The position numbers were made by a program, and so were the translations under genes. DNA of 64,000 nt from CAVWDU01 sp963840725 (GTDB taxonomy: Bacteria; Pseudomonadota; Gammaproteobacteria; Pseudomonadales; Halieaceae). The notes under the pieces were generated by a model. The model had not been told where the DNA came from and did not search any database. It worked only from the letters and a program-made list of their open reading frames with translations. The stretch covers positions 62,001-126,000 of the forward strand of contig CAWIZY010000003.1 of assembly GCA_963840725.1 (NCBI GenBank), written 5' to 3'. Positions 46,019 through 53,985 of this stretch are shown one piece after another (positions within the stretch are counted from its first letter, which is position 1; every line of letters starts with the position of its first letter).

Positions 46019-46843
46019 TCAGGGGGGCGCCAGCTGCAGACCGCCGGGCATGGCACCGATCAGCTTTTTCCGATAGTCGCGACAGGTCAGATCGAGCTTC
46101 AGGGGTGTAACGGAAATAGCGTTGTTGGCAATGGCGCACAGGTCAGATTCCGGGTGCGGATCGCCATCCCGGTAGGCCAGTACCAACCTGAATGAGCGCT
46201 GGTCCTGCTCGTCGACCGTCGGCGCCGGCACATAACAGCCAGGCGGTCGCTGTCCCTGGATCGTTACCTTCACGCCTTCGACTTCCTCTGGCGGCACTCC
46301 CGGAAAATTCACGTTGAGAAACACGCCCGCGTCCAGCGTCTCCTGCAGCAGCTGTCTGAGTAGCGACACACACCAGCGCCGCGACGTCTCCCAGTGGATC
46401 TTGCGATCTTCACCAATGGTGAAATCCTTTTCACCAGGGGCAAACACCTGGCTCAGCGCTATCGCGGGAATACCCAGCTGTGTTGCCTCGCGCGCCGCAG
46501 CGATTGTCCCTGAGTAGGCGGCGTCTTCCGCCAGATTGGGGCCGCGGTTTATGCCCGAGAGGCAAATAGTCGGCGGGTGCTCCCTCATGATTTCGTGAAT
46601 CGCGAGCATGACACACTCTGTTGGCGTGGCGCGCAGCGCAAAATGGCGGTCGTCGCGCTGAAAGATACGCATCGCTGAACCGATCGAGAGCGACTGGGAT
46701 GCCCCGGAGCAGTTTCGGTCAGGCGCCACTACCCAAACGTCATCGGAAAGCTGGCGCGCGGCCTCTTCGAGGACCTGCATTCCGGGAGCATCTACACCGT
46801 CGTCATTGACCAGCAGGATCCGGTGGTGGGAGAGGTCATTCAT
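46019..46843 (-). CDS. surE: SurE-family 5'-nucleotidase/phosphatase (2)
   Basis: The ATG at 46843 (MNDLSHHRILLVNDDG) is used; codons upstream are not family-like. 274 residues. RILLVNDDGVDAPG, RNCSGASQSLSIGS and LSGINRGPNLAEDAAYSGT carry the same metal ligands as the first copy. The two proteins are clear paralogs but not near identical, so they may serve different phosphates. A long insertion (about residues 155-168, APGEKDFTIGEDRKIHWE) is specific to this copy. It diverges from the phosphotransferase/carboxylase operon, with operator-like palindromes between. Confidence 0.85.
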   Translation of the reverse strand: MNDLSHHRILLVNDDGVDAPGMQVLEEAARQLSDDVWVVAPDRNCSGASQSLSIGSAMRIFQRDDRHFALRATPTECVMLAIHEIMREHPPTICLSGINRGPNLAEDAAYSGTIAAAREATQLGIPAIALSQVFAPGEKDFTIGEDRKIHWETSRRWCVSLLRQLLQETLDAGVFLNVNFPGVPPEEVEGVKVTIQGQRPPGCYVPAPTVDEQDQRSFRLVLAYRDGDPHPESDLCAIANNAISVTPLKLDLTCRDYRKKLIGAMPGGLQLAPP

Positions 46844-46907
46844 GTGGGGTTCCCTGTCGACCGTGTGGTTTACAAGCCCGAGGACAGCTGCGCGCGATTC
46901 GTGCACT

Positions 46908-46933
46908 ATTGTACGACAATTTTATTGTACAAT
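46908..46933. promoter_or_regulatory. Double operator candidate between surE (2) and the carboxylase operon
   Basis: ATTGTACGACAAT (46908-46920) is a perfect inverted repeat with a 3-base spacer. Three bases on, ATTGTACAAT (46924-46933) is a perfect 10-bp palindrome. They lie in the 347-bp gap between divergent genes, so one regulator could control both sides. The rest of the gap up to 47190 holds no gene. Confidence 0.6.
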
Positions 46934-47190
46934 AACACAGGTTGGCTGCAAGCGCCGAGGCGGCCCGAGCGACCACACCCTGCCCGCCGGGCGTTGGCGG
47001 AAAGCTCCCGAGGCAGAGGTTCTTCGTCCTACAATGTTGTCTAACCCACGGGCGCGGGTTAGAGTACCCAATCTCGTTGGCCGGTTCAGGTTGCGAAGTT
47101 CGCGCTACCGCTCCGGCAAACCAAAGGCCTCAAAAAGCGCTGGCAGCCACGCTGAGCTGAAAACACATAACACAGAGCAAGGAGAACAGC

Positions 47191-47949
47191 ATGACGGCAC
47201 TTCTGGTAGACACGGATAAATATGGTGACGAGTCCGCCTCGCCCGTTGTCGCGGCCTTCCACGCGGCCCTGCATGAGATTGTCCGGCAGCGCTTGGAGGA
47301 GTCCGGGAAACCCTGGGCGGAGTTTGTCTTCGGTGACGCCGACTCCCTCATCACGGCAGAGGATTTCGCGTCTGTGGATCGCGCCCTGGTAGAAGCCGGG
47401 CATCGCTACGACTGGTCTGCCGGGATTTCGCAAAAAGAGCGACCCGATGCCTACAAGCCGGCTTCCGGTACCAGTGATGACGATCTTGCCACCTTCTGTT
47501 TCGAGCACCCGGAGGCGCCGGTGGCTGACACCGACGCAGACGGCCGGGAACTGCGCGGTGTTGGTGATAACGTTGTGCGCTACTCGCAGGAGACCACGGG
47601 CATCGCGCGCTACGTGCGTTCGACTGAGCGCGTGCTGAAGTGGCTCACCGAGGGTGTCCCGGACAACACCATCGCGGTTATTGACGACTCTGGCGGCACG
47701 CTGACGGCGCCGATTCTCGAGCAGTTCAAAGGTGTCATCTGCGCCGGCGGCACTGTGCGTTCGCACCTCGGCATCCTGACGCGCGAGTACGGCATTCCCT
47801 GCCTGATGAACGCCAAGGTCAATGGCATCATGGAAGGTGACACGGTTACGCTCGAGTCCACTGCGCGTGCGAAAACAGCCGAGGACTACCAGGTACAGAC
47901 GAAACGCGAGGTCACGGCGAATGTGTGGCGCGTGAAGAAGCGTGACTAG
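47191..47949 (+). CDS. Stand-alone PEP-utilizer swivel (phosphohistidine) domain protein
   Basis: 252 residues. The C-terminal 90 form the PEP-utilizing-enzyme mobile domain: VICAGGTVRSHLGILTREYG has H192 at the place of the phosphorylated His, with GIPCLMNA and GDTVTLES after it. The first 150 residues have no motif I recognise. It has no ATP-binding or PEP barrel, so it must receive phosphate from, or pass it to, a partner. The dikinase-like protein at 51695-53476 in the same operon is the likely one. The ATG is preceded by GCAAGGAGAACAGC. First gene of the operon. Confidence 0.8.
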   Translation: MTALLVDTDKYGDESASPVVAAFHAALHEIVRQRLEESGKPWAEFVFGDADSLITAEDFASVDRALVEAGHRYDWSAGISQKERPDAYKPASGTSDDDLATFCFEHPEAPVADTDADGRELRGVGDNVVRYSQETTGIARYVRSTERVLKWLTEGVPDNTIAVIDDSGGTLTAPILEQFKGVICAGGTVRSHLGILTREYGIPCLMNAKVNGIMEGDTVTLESTARAKTAEDYQVQTKREVTANVWRVKKRD

Positions 47950-48032
47950 CCGCAAGTCACTCGTGGTGCCGCGTGTGGGCTCATAGCGCGGCTTGCTCAA
48001 CCTGCGATAAAAGTAAAAAAGGATTGAAGACG

Positions 48033-49589
48033 ATGAAGCTCGACTACGCGCAATTACTGGAAAGCAACAACCTGCTGCAAATAAACGGCGATGAAACCTA
48101 CTGGCTGTGCGTGACCCGCACGGTGCAGGAATCCAAGCTCTTCCCGGTTCCTGCTTACATGTTGATGTCTTACCTCAATGCCTTCTACCGTTATCCGGCA
48201 GTGTTGCGCAAGGTTGAGGAACACATGAGCGCCGAAGAAGTCGGCGATCGCGCGCGACACATGGGTTCCAAGGCGAATGCCATCGCCATGTGGGGACTGC
48301 CCTGCTTCTACCTGCTCGGCCGCGAGTGGATGATCAATATGGGTGTGCTGCGCCCGCAGGACGCCGCTGAGGACGTCGCTTATATCCTGGACTTCTGGAA
48401 GCGCTTCGAGCTGTCGTTCCGCCGCAACGCCGGGCATATAACGGCCTTCGAGGGAGGGCATCGCGGGCAGATTCACTCAGAGGCCCAGCTGCAGGTCTTT
48501 CATGCAGACCTGTATGACTGCAGCGCCGGCGATCCGCTGCACGAGGCGGCACAGGCCTTCGTCGCATCGGCATCGCAGTACGCCTTTCTGATTGCCTGCG
48601 AAAGTCGGATCAGCCTGCACAACCACGGCCCCTACAATCTCGGCGACGACCGGCAAATGATCGTGCGCGATTTCAATGACATCGCCGAGTACGATTTCCC
48701 CTGGCTGGACGATGTCGCCGAAGACGTGCCCTACAACAATCTGACCGTCACCATGGCCACCAAGGGTGCGAACTTCAACATCATGGACGATTGGGGTAGC
48801 TTCGAGTCCGAGCCGGAATTCAAGGAAGAGCACATCGTTGGTGTGGGCCTCTACACTTCTGGTCCACTGACCGATGGCTTTATCCCGGTCGGCATGGAAA
48901 GCCGGGAAGAACTCACCCGGACCTTCCTCGACCTGAACGACAAGGTAAAAGACGCAATGAGCCGCCTCTGGCAGAGGATCGCCGGTTGGTCCCGTGATCA
49001 GATGCTCGATGCGGGCGCCCTTACCTACTATGCGATATTCAAGGATATCGCGCACATCGCGGGTTGTTATGACCCGGAGGACTGGATCAAGATCGACGAG
49101 CGTGCCGAGCGCTTCCGACCATTGCTAAACGACGAATACAGTCGGGATGCTCTGGGTGAGATTTGTGTGGGCACCAGCCCCAGCCATCAGGTCAGCGACT
49201 ACGTGATGATGATGCACAACGACATGCCGACGCGGATCTATTCACAGATTCCCTACTCGATCCTTGTCGACGGCGACTACGCCCCGACCGTGGGAGGTAT
49301 GCAACCGGGTATCACCTATCTCGACGACAAGAAAGACGTCTATTGTACGACCGAGGGCAAGATCGGTTACGAAGAGTACAACCAGCGGGTGCGCAGATTT
49401 GAGCCGGAGCTGCACAAACAGGAGAACAGGCTGTTCTGCGAAACGACAGTCAAGTACCGCTACGACACGCCGGCAGCAGACACCCTGTACAAGCTCTACC
49501 AGAAGCACTCGCGCAACCTTGCTGGCCAGGGCGCGGCCCTGCGCCGCGACGACGTGGAGGCCCTGCGCCAGAAGAAGCACCAGGGTTAG
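48033..49589 (+). CDS. Unrecognised 518-residue protein of the phosphotransferase/carboxylase operon
   Basis: The ATG at 48033 follows GGATTGAAGACG and starts MKLDYAQLLESNNLLQ. I do not recognise the family. It is soluble, without signal or membrane segments, mixed alpha/beta, and rich in aromatic residues and His. Clusters that could form a site are EGGHRGQIHSE (140-150), SRISLHNHGPYNLGDD (191-206) and SPSHQVSDYVMMMHND (382-397). Since the dikinase-like partner lacks its substrate barrel and the swivel protein lacks one too, this protein is the best candidate to bind the phosphoryl acceptor. The ligase gene follows at 5 bp. Confidence 0.65.
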   Translation: MKLDYAQLLESNNLLQINGDETYWLCVTRTVQESKLFPVPAYMLMSYLNAFYRYPAVLRKVEEHMSAEEVGDRARHMGSKANAIAMWGLPCFYLLGREWMINMGVLRPQDAAEDVAYILDFWKRFELSFRRNAGHITAFEGGHRGQIHSEAQLQVFHADLYDCSAGDPLHEAAQAFVASASQYAFLIACESRISLHNHGPYNLGDDRQMIVRDFNDIAEYDFPWLDDVAEDVPYNNLTVTMATKGANFNIMDDWGSFESEPEFKEEHIVGVGLYTSGPLTDGFIPVGMESREELTRTFLDLNDKVKDAMSRLWQRIAGWSRDQMLDAGALTYYAIFKDIAHIAGCYDPEDWIKIDERAERFRPLLNDEYSRDALGEICVGTSPSHQVSDYVMMMHNDMPTRIYSQIPYSILVDGDYAPTVGGMQPGITYLDDKKDVYCTTEGKIGYEEYNQRVRRFEPELHKQENRLFCETTVKYRYDTPAADTLYKLYQKHSRNLAGQGAALRRDDVEALRQKKHQG

Positions 49590-49594
49590 CCAGG

Positions 49595-51079
49595 GTGCAG
49601 ATCGGCAGCCTCATAAGCCGCGCCGCGCGCCAGTTCAAGGGTGCCCCCTGCCTATCGGAGGGCGAGCGGACTATCAGCTTCAGGGAATTTGATGCCGCAA
49701 CCAGTCGGCTGGGAAATGCCCTGCTTGCTCTGGGCCTCGAGCCGGGGGACCGGGTTGGCGTCATGCTGCCCAACAGCATCGATTGCCTGGTGGCGTACTA
49801 CGCCCTCGCCAGGTGCGGTCTGGTTCGCGTGGGCATGAATACGCGGGACACCATCGAGGATCACCGTTACAAGCTGGGCGAAAGCGGCTGTCGGGCGGTG
49901 ATCCACGATACCGGGGAAGCGCTTGATCAAGGCGTCGAGTATGTTGTCGATCGCGCGATGCTCACTGACATGATAGCCGGGGGTAGCAGCGAACCCTGTG
50001 CTGTAGACCGCGATCTCGATGCGCCGCTACGTCTCGGCTTCACTGGCGGCACCACGGGACAGCCGAAGGCGGTCACACTCACGACTCGCGGTGAGTTGAG
50101 CGAGCTCTCTGCTTTCCTGACCGATCTTGTACCGGATATCCGGGAGGGCGATCGCTTCTTGCACGCCGCGCCCATTGCCCATGCGTCGGGCGCGTTTTTC
50201 CTGCCGTCGCTGTGTCGCGGGGCGCACTCATTGATCATGCCGAAGTTCGATGCCGCGGAGTTCCTGCAGCTCGCTGTGGAGACACAGGCAAACCTGACCT
50301 TCCTGGTGCCGACAATGCTGGCGATGATCCTCGAGGTGCCCGCTGTCGACGAGGAATCGCTGAATTTCCGTCGGATTGCCTACGGCGCATCGCCGATCTC
50401 TCGACGCCTGCTGGAACGTGCCGAGGCGCGCTTCGGCCGGGTGTTTGCACAGTGCTATGGCCAGGCCGAGAGTCCGATGGTGATCACTTGCCTCAAACCC
50501 GAGGACCATGACCGCATTGGCTCCTGCGGGCGCCCTTTCGTCATCGCGGACGTTGCTGTTCTGGATGATGACGACCAGCCGCTCCCCCCGGGTGAGACCG
50601 GAGAAATCTGCGTGCGCGGCCCTCAGCTTATGGCTCGCTACTGGAACCGGCCGGAGGCCACGGCCAAGGCAATGCGCAGTGGCTGGCTGCACACCGGTGA
50701 TGTCGGCAGGATGGACGAAGACGGCTTTTTTTATCTCCTGGATCGCAAGAACGACATGCTGATCTCTGGTGGCTATAACGTCTATCCGAGGGAAGTGGAG
50801 GATGTCCTCATGTCCTTCGACGGCGTCCTCGAGGCGGCGATCATCGGGCTCCCTGACGAGAAGTGGGGGGACCGGGTGCACGCTGTGGTCGCCGGCCGGG
50901 ATGACCTCGACCCGGAGTCCGTGAAGGCCTGGGCGCGGGAGCGCCTGGCCGGCTACAAGCGACCGAGGGTGGTGGAAGTGTGGCCCGAGCTGCCAAAGAG
51001 CGCCGCAAACAAGATTATGCGCCGCAAGATCCGGGAAATCATTACCGAGCGTGATAGCGACAATTCGCAGGGAGAGTAA
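49595..51079 (+). CDS. AMP-forming acyl-CoA synthetase (2)
   Basis: 494 residues from a GTG at 49595, 5 bp after the previous stop. LGFTGGTTGQPKAVTLTTRG is the ATP loop, FAQCYGQAESPMVITC the second motif, HTGDVGRMDEDGFFYLLDRK the hinge, and LPKSAANKIMRRKI carries the catalytic lysine. The TGGTTG form, with Gly where most have Ser, is a mild variation. In this operon the acid produced by the carboxylase is the likely substrate, so that thiolysis can follow. It is paralogous to, but distinct from, the ligase at 40988-42526. Confidence 0.85.
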   Translation: MQIGSLISRAARQFKGAPCLSEGERTISFREFDAATSRLGNALLALGLEPGDRVGVMLPNSIDCLVAYYALARCGLVRVGMNTRDTIEDHRYKLGESGCRAVIHDTGEALDQGVEYVVDRAMLTDMIAGGSSEPCAVDRDLDAPLRLGFTGGTTGQPKAVTLTTRGELSELSAFLTDLVPDIREGDRFLHAAPIAHASGAFFLPSLCRGAHSLIMPKFDAAEFLQLAVETQANLTFLVPTMLAMILEVPAVDEESLNFRRIAYGASPISRRLLERAEARFGRVFAQCYGQAESPMVITCLKPEDHDRIGSCGRPFVIADVAVLDDDDQPLPPGETGEICVRGPQLMARYWNRPEATAKAMRSGWLHTGDVGRMDEDGFFYLLDRKNDMLISGGYNVYPREVEDVLMSFDGVLEAAIIGLPDEKWGDRVHAVVAGRDDLDPESVKAWARERLAGYKRPRVVEVWPELPKSAANKIMRRKIREIITERDSDNSQGE

Positions 51080-51085
51080 AAAATA

Positions 51086-51691
51086 ATGCAGGATTCACAG
51101 CTGGTGATGCACGCCATAGCGATCAAGAAGTATGCGACCGCAGAGGACATCTGCGCTTTGACTGCGCTTGAGAGTGACACAGTGTCGGCGCTAGCCGCCG
51201 AAGCAGTGGCAAAGGGGCGTGTCAGCGAGGTAAACGGCAAATATCTGCTTACGCCCATCGGTCAGTTCACATTGAAGTCGGCATACACCAAGCATTACGG
51301 GGCGCTGCGCAAGAACGACGATTTCGTCGCGGCCTATGAGGATTTCGAGCGCATCAATAATGACCTCAAGCAGGCGATCACGGATTGGCAGACTATTGAA
51401 GTCGGCGGGCAGACCGTGCCCAATGATCATTCGGACAAGGACTACGATGAGTCGATCATTGATCGTATCGGCGCCATCCACGAGCGCGTCGACGTGGTAC
51501 TGGAGCGTCTGGGCAGCAAGGAGGAGCGACTGCGTCGCTACCGCGATCAGCTGCTTGGCGCCCTCGAGAAGGCCGAAGACGGCGATATTGCCTGGGTCAG
51601 CGATGCGACCATCGGGAGCTACCACACCGTCTGGTTCGAGTTGCACGAAGACCTGCTGCGGGTAATGGGTCGCGAGCGCGAGGAGCACTGA
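51086..51691 (+). CDS. Unrecognised 201-residue protein with winged-helix-like N-terminus
   Basis: The ATG at 51086 follows GGGAGAGTAAAAAATA. Residues 10-60 (ATAEDICALTALESDTVSAL, GRVSEVNGKYLLTPIGQFTL) look like a small winged helix, and the rest is helical (FERINNDLKQAITDWQT; RLGSKEERLRRYRDQLLGAL), ending in a Trp-rich part (GSYHTVWFELHEDLLRVMGR). I do not know the family. Lying between the ligase and the dikinase-like gene, it is likely a small subunit or regulator of the phosphotransferase, not a transcription factor; this is inference from place only. Confidence 0.6.
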   Translation: MQDSQLVMHAIAIKKYATAEDICALTALESDTVSALAAEAVAKGRVSEVNGKYLLTPIGQFTLKSAYTKHYGALRKNDDFVAAYEDFERINNDLKQAITDWQTIEVGGQTVPNDHSDKDYDESIIDRIGAIHERVDVVLERLGSKEERLRRYRDQLLGALEKAEDGDIAWVSDATIGSYHTVWFELHEDLLRVMGREREEH

Positions 51692-51694
51692 CGT

Positions 51695-53476
51695 ATGGCC
51701 GACGCGCTGCGTGGATGCCGGTGGCTGTTACCGCTAAATGGCGTCAATCTGCCGGAAAAGACCCTGATTGGCGGCAAGGGCTGGTCTATCGCGCACATGC
51801 TGTCGCTCAACCTGCCTGTGCCACCGGCCTTTGTTATCACCACAGAGGCCTGTGCCGCCTACCTTGATGGCGGCACCCTGCCCGCGGGTCTGGACGAGGA
51901 GCTGGCCGCGGCCATGGCGTGGCTGGAAGAGCAGTCCGGTCGCAGCTATGGTCACGGCAGGTCGCCACTTCTGGTCTCCGTTCGTTCCGGCGCGCCGATT
52001 TCCATGCCGGGCATGATGGACACGGTGCTGAATCTCGGCATCAACGCGGAGACGATGGCGGCCCTCGCTGAGGAATCCGGTGATCGGCGTTTTGCGCGCG
52101 ATACTTATCGCCGCTTCTACGAGCTGTTCGGCGAAATTGTGCTCAAGGCAACGGTGCCGGAACTTGGCGACGACGAGCCTGTCACCGACTGGCGGGCTCG
52201 GATCGAGCAGGCTGCCGGCCAGACGATCCCCGAAACACCCATGGAGCAGCTGAAAGCGACAATCGAGGCCGTGTTTCGCTCCTGGAACGCGCGGCGTGCG
52301 AAGCGTTATCGCAAGCACCACGGCATACCCGATGACCTCGGCACTGCTGTCACCGTGCAGGCGATGGTCTTTGGCAACCTGGATGAGAACAGTGGCACCG
52401 GCGTGCTGTTCAGTCGGAATCCCCTGACCGGAGAGCCGGAGCCCTACGGTGAATACCTGCGCTGCGCTCAGGGGGAGGACGTGGTCTCGGGAAAGTTCAC
52501 GCCCGAGCACCTCGACGACATGAAAATGGCCGTGCCCGAGGCTTATTCAGCGCTCATCGAGGCCAGCCGCTCGCTGGAAAATGCCAATCGGGAAGCCCAG
52601 GACATCGAGTTCACCGTGCAGCACGGGCGCCTTTACCTCCTGCAATCGCGCACTGCCAAGCGCTCGCCGGCGGCTGCCGTGCGTATCGCCGTGGATATGG
52701 TGCGCGAGGGTACCATCACCATGGAGGAGGCGGCACAGCGCATCACACCCGACCAGATTCATACGATCCTGAGCCCGCGACTCGCTGAGGGCGTCGCCGA
52801 GTCGTCGGCCGTGCTCGCTTCCGGGCTGGGGGTTTCCCACGGTATCGGGGTGGGCACTGTGGTCATCGACGCCGACGAGGCCGAGCACCGCGCCCGTGGG
52901 GGCGAGGATGTGGTCCTTGCCACGGCCACCACCAGCCCCGATGACGTGCATGGCATGTTTGTCGCTCGGGCGGTGATTACCGAGCAGGGTGGCTCCACAT
53001 CACATGCTGCGGTGGTCGGCCGCGCGCTGGGTCTGCCCAGCGTTGTCGGCTGCGGTATCGGCACAGTGACCGGTCTGGCAGGCCAGGTAGTGACGGTAGA
53101 TGGGGAGCACGGACGGGTTTACCAGGGCGCGCTGGAGGTCGTTACCCCCTGCGAGACGGAAGATAAACGTCTTCATGATCTCCTCGTATGGGCGCAGGAC
53201 CATAGCCCGCTCGCCGTTTACCGCTGCGCCGAGGCGCCAGCGGATGCCCTCGACCTGGAGGGTATCGAAGACGCTGCGGACCCGGCCAAGCTACCTGGCC
53301 TTATCGCGGGCTGCCGCGGCGTGCGCGGCGCGTCCATTGCCAGCGAGGACGGCGTGCGTGCTGCCCTGGACGCTGGACTTGAGTACATCGTGGGAGAACC
53401 TACGCTGCCGATCCTGCTGGCTGCGTTGCAGGCTACCGCGAACCCCGAGAATCGCTCATCGAAAGAGAACAAATGA
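51695..53476 (+). CDS. Pyruvate-phosphate-dikinase-like phosphotransferase without PEP-binding barrel
   Basis: 593 residues. The first 330 form the dikinase ATP-grasp region: LIGGKGWSIAHMLSLNLPVP, VSVRSGAPISMPGMMDTVLN and GVLFSRNPLTGEPEPYGEYL are close to pyruvate phosphate dikinase. A swivel domain follows with VITEQGGSTSHAAVVGRALG, H437 being the phosphorylated His. After it only about 110 residues remain, where PPDK has a 350-residue pyruvate/PEP barrel with its metal and Cys. So it can make phosphohistidine from ATP but must hand the group to another protein or substrate. Phenylphosphate synthase and rifampin phosphotransferase are known examples with a changed acceptor. The start overlaps nothing; 3 bp after the 201-residue gene. 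Confidence 0.8.
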   Translation: MADALRGCRWLLPLNGVNLPEKTLIGGKGWSIAHMLSLNLPVPPAFVITTEACAAYLDGGTLPAGLDEELAAAMAWLEEQSGRSYGHGRSPLLVSVRSGAPISMPGMMDTVLNLGINAETMAALAEESGDRRFARDTYRRFYELFGEIVLKATVPELGDDEPVTDWRARIEQAAGQTIPETPMEQLKATIEAVFRSWNARRAKRYRKHHGIPDDLGTAVTVQAMVFGNLDENSGTGVLFSRNPLTGEPEPYGEYLRCAQGEDVVSGKFTPEHLDDMKMAVPEAYSALIEASRSLENANREAQDIEFTVQHGRLYLLQSRTAKRSPAAAVRIAVDMVREGTITMEEAAQRITPDQIHTILSPRLAEGVAESSAVLASGLGVSHGIGVGTVVIDADEAEHRARGGEDVVLATATTSPDDVHGMFVARAVITEQGGSTSHAAVVGRALGLPSVVGCGIGTVTGLAGQVVTVDGEHGRVYQGALEVVTPCETEDKRLHDLLVWAQDHSPLAVYRCAEAPADALDLEGIEDAADPAKLPGLIAGCRGVRGASIASEDGVRAALDAGLEYIVGEPTLPILLAALQATANPENRSSKENK

Positions 53477-53477
53477 C

Positions 53478-53975
53478 ATGAAAGACATGACGGTAGAAGA
53501 GATCAGTGCCCTGATCCGGACTTTTGACGAATCAGACTGGAAGGAGCTGGCGCTGCAGGTGGATGATTTCCGCGTTTTCCTCTCGCGCGACCCGGATTCC
53601 GCCGGCGCGCCCTGGCTGGCGCCTGCGCCGAGTCACTCCCCCGCGGGGCAGCCAGCTGCTCAACCTGCACCCACCGCTACTGAAGTGAGTGGCGCAGCGG
53701 CAGTTTCGGCACCGGACCAGGTGCCGGACAACTGCGTGGTAGTCCAGGCCCCCAATCTGGGCATTTTCTATCGTGCGCCGAAGCCCGGCGCTTTGCCTTA
53801 CGTCGAGCCGGGCGCAGCAGTTGATGAGGAGACCGAGATTTGCCTGATTGAGGTGATGAAGCTGTTTACACCAGTACATGCGGGAGTCCGTGGCACCGTT
53901 CGCCATATCTGCGTCGAAGACGGCGATATGGTGGAACACGGCCAGCCGCTGTTTTACATCGAGCCGGGCCAATAG
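53478..53975 (+). CDS. Biotin carboxyl carrier protein (BCCP)
   Basis: 165 residues from the ATG at 53478, one base after the previous stop. The first 45 residues are helical (DMTVEEISALIRTFDESDWK), as in AccB. A Pro/Ala-rich flexible linker follows (45-85), then the lipoyl/biotinyl barrel with ICLIEVMKLFTPVHAG, K128 being the biotin site. The thumb seen in E. coli AccB (residues about 94-101) is roughly kept (APNLGIFYRAPKPGALPYVE). It carries carboxyl groups between the two enzymes coded directly downstream. Confidence 0.9.
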   Translation: MKDMTVEEISALIRTFDESDWKELALQVDDFRVFLSRDPDSAGAPWLAPAPSHSPAGQPAAQPAPTATEVSGAAAVSAPDQVPDNCVVVQAPNLGIFYRAPKPGALPYVEPGAAVDEETEICLIEVMKLFTPVHAGVRGTVRHICVEDGDMVEHGQPLFYIEPGQ

Positions 53976-53985
53976 ATAAAGCGCA

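Noticed and set aside
47086..48000. 304-codon minus frame
   Set aside because: Antisense to the swivel-domain gene; no motif.
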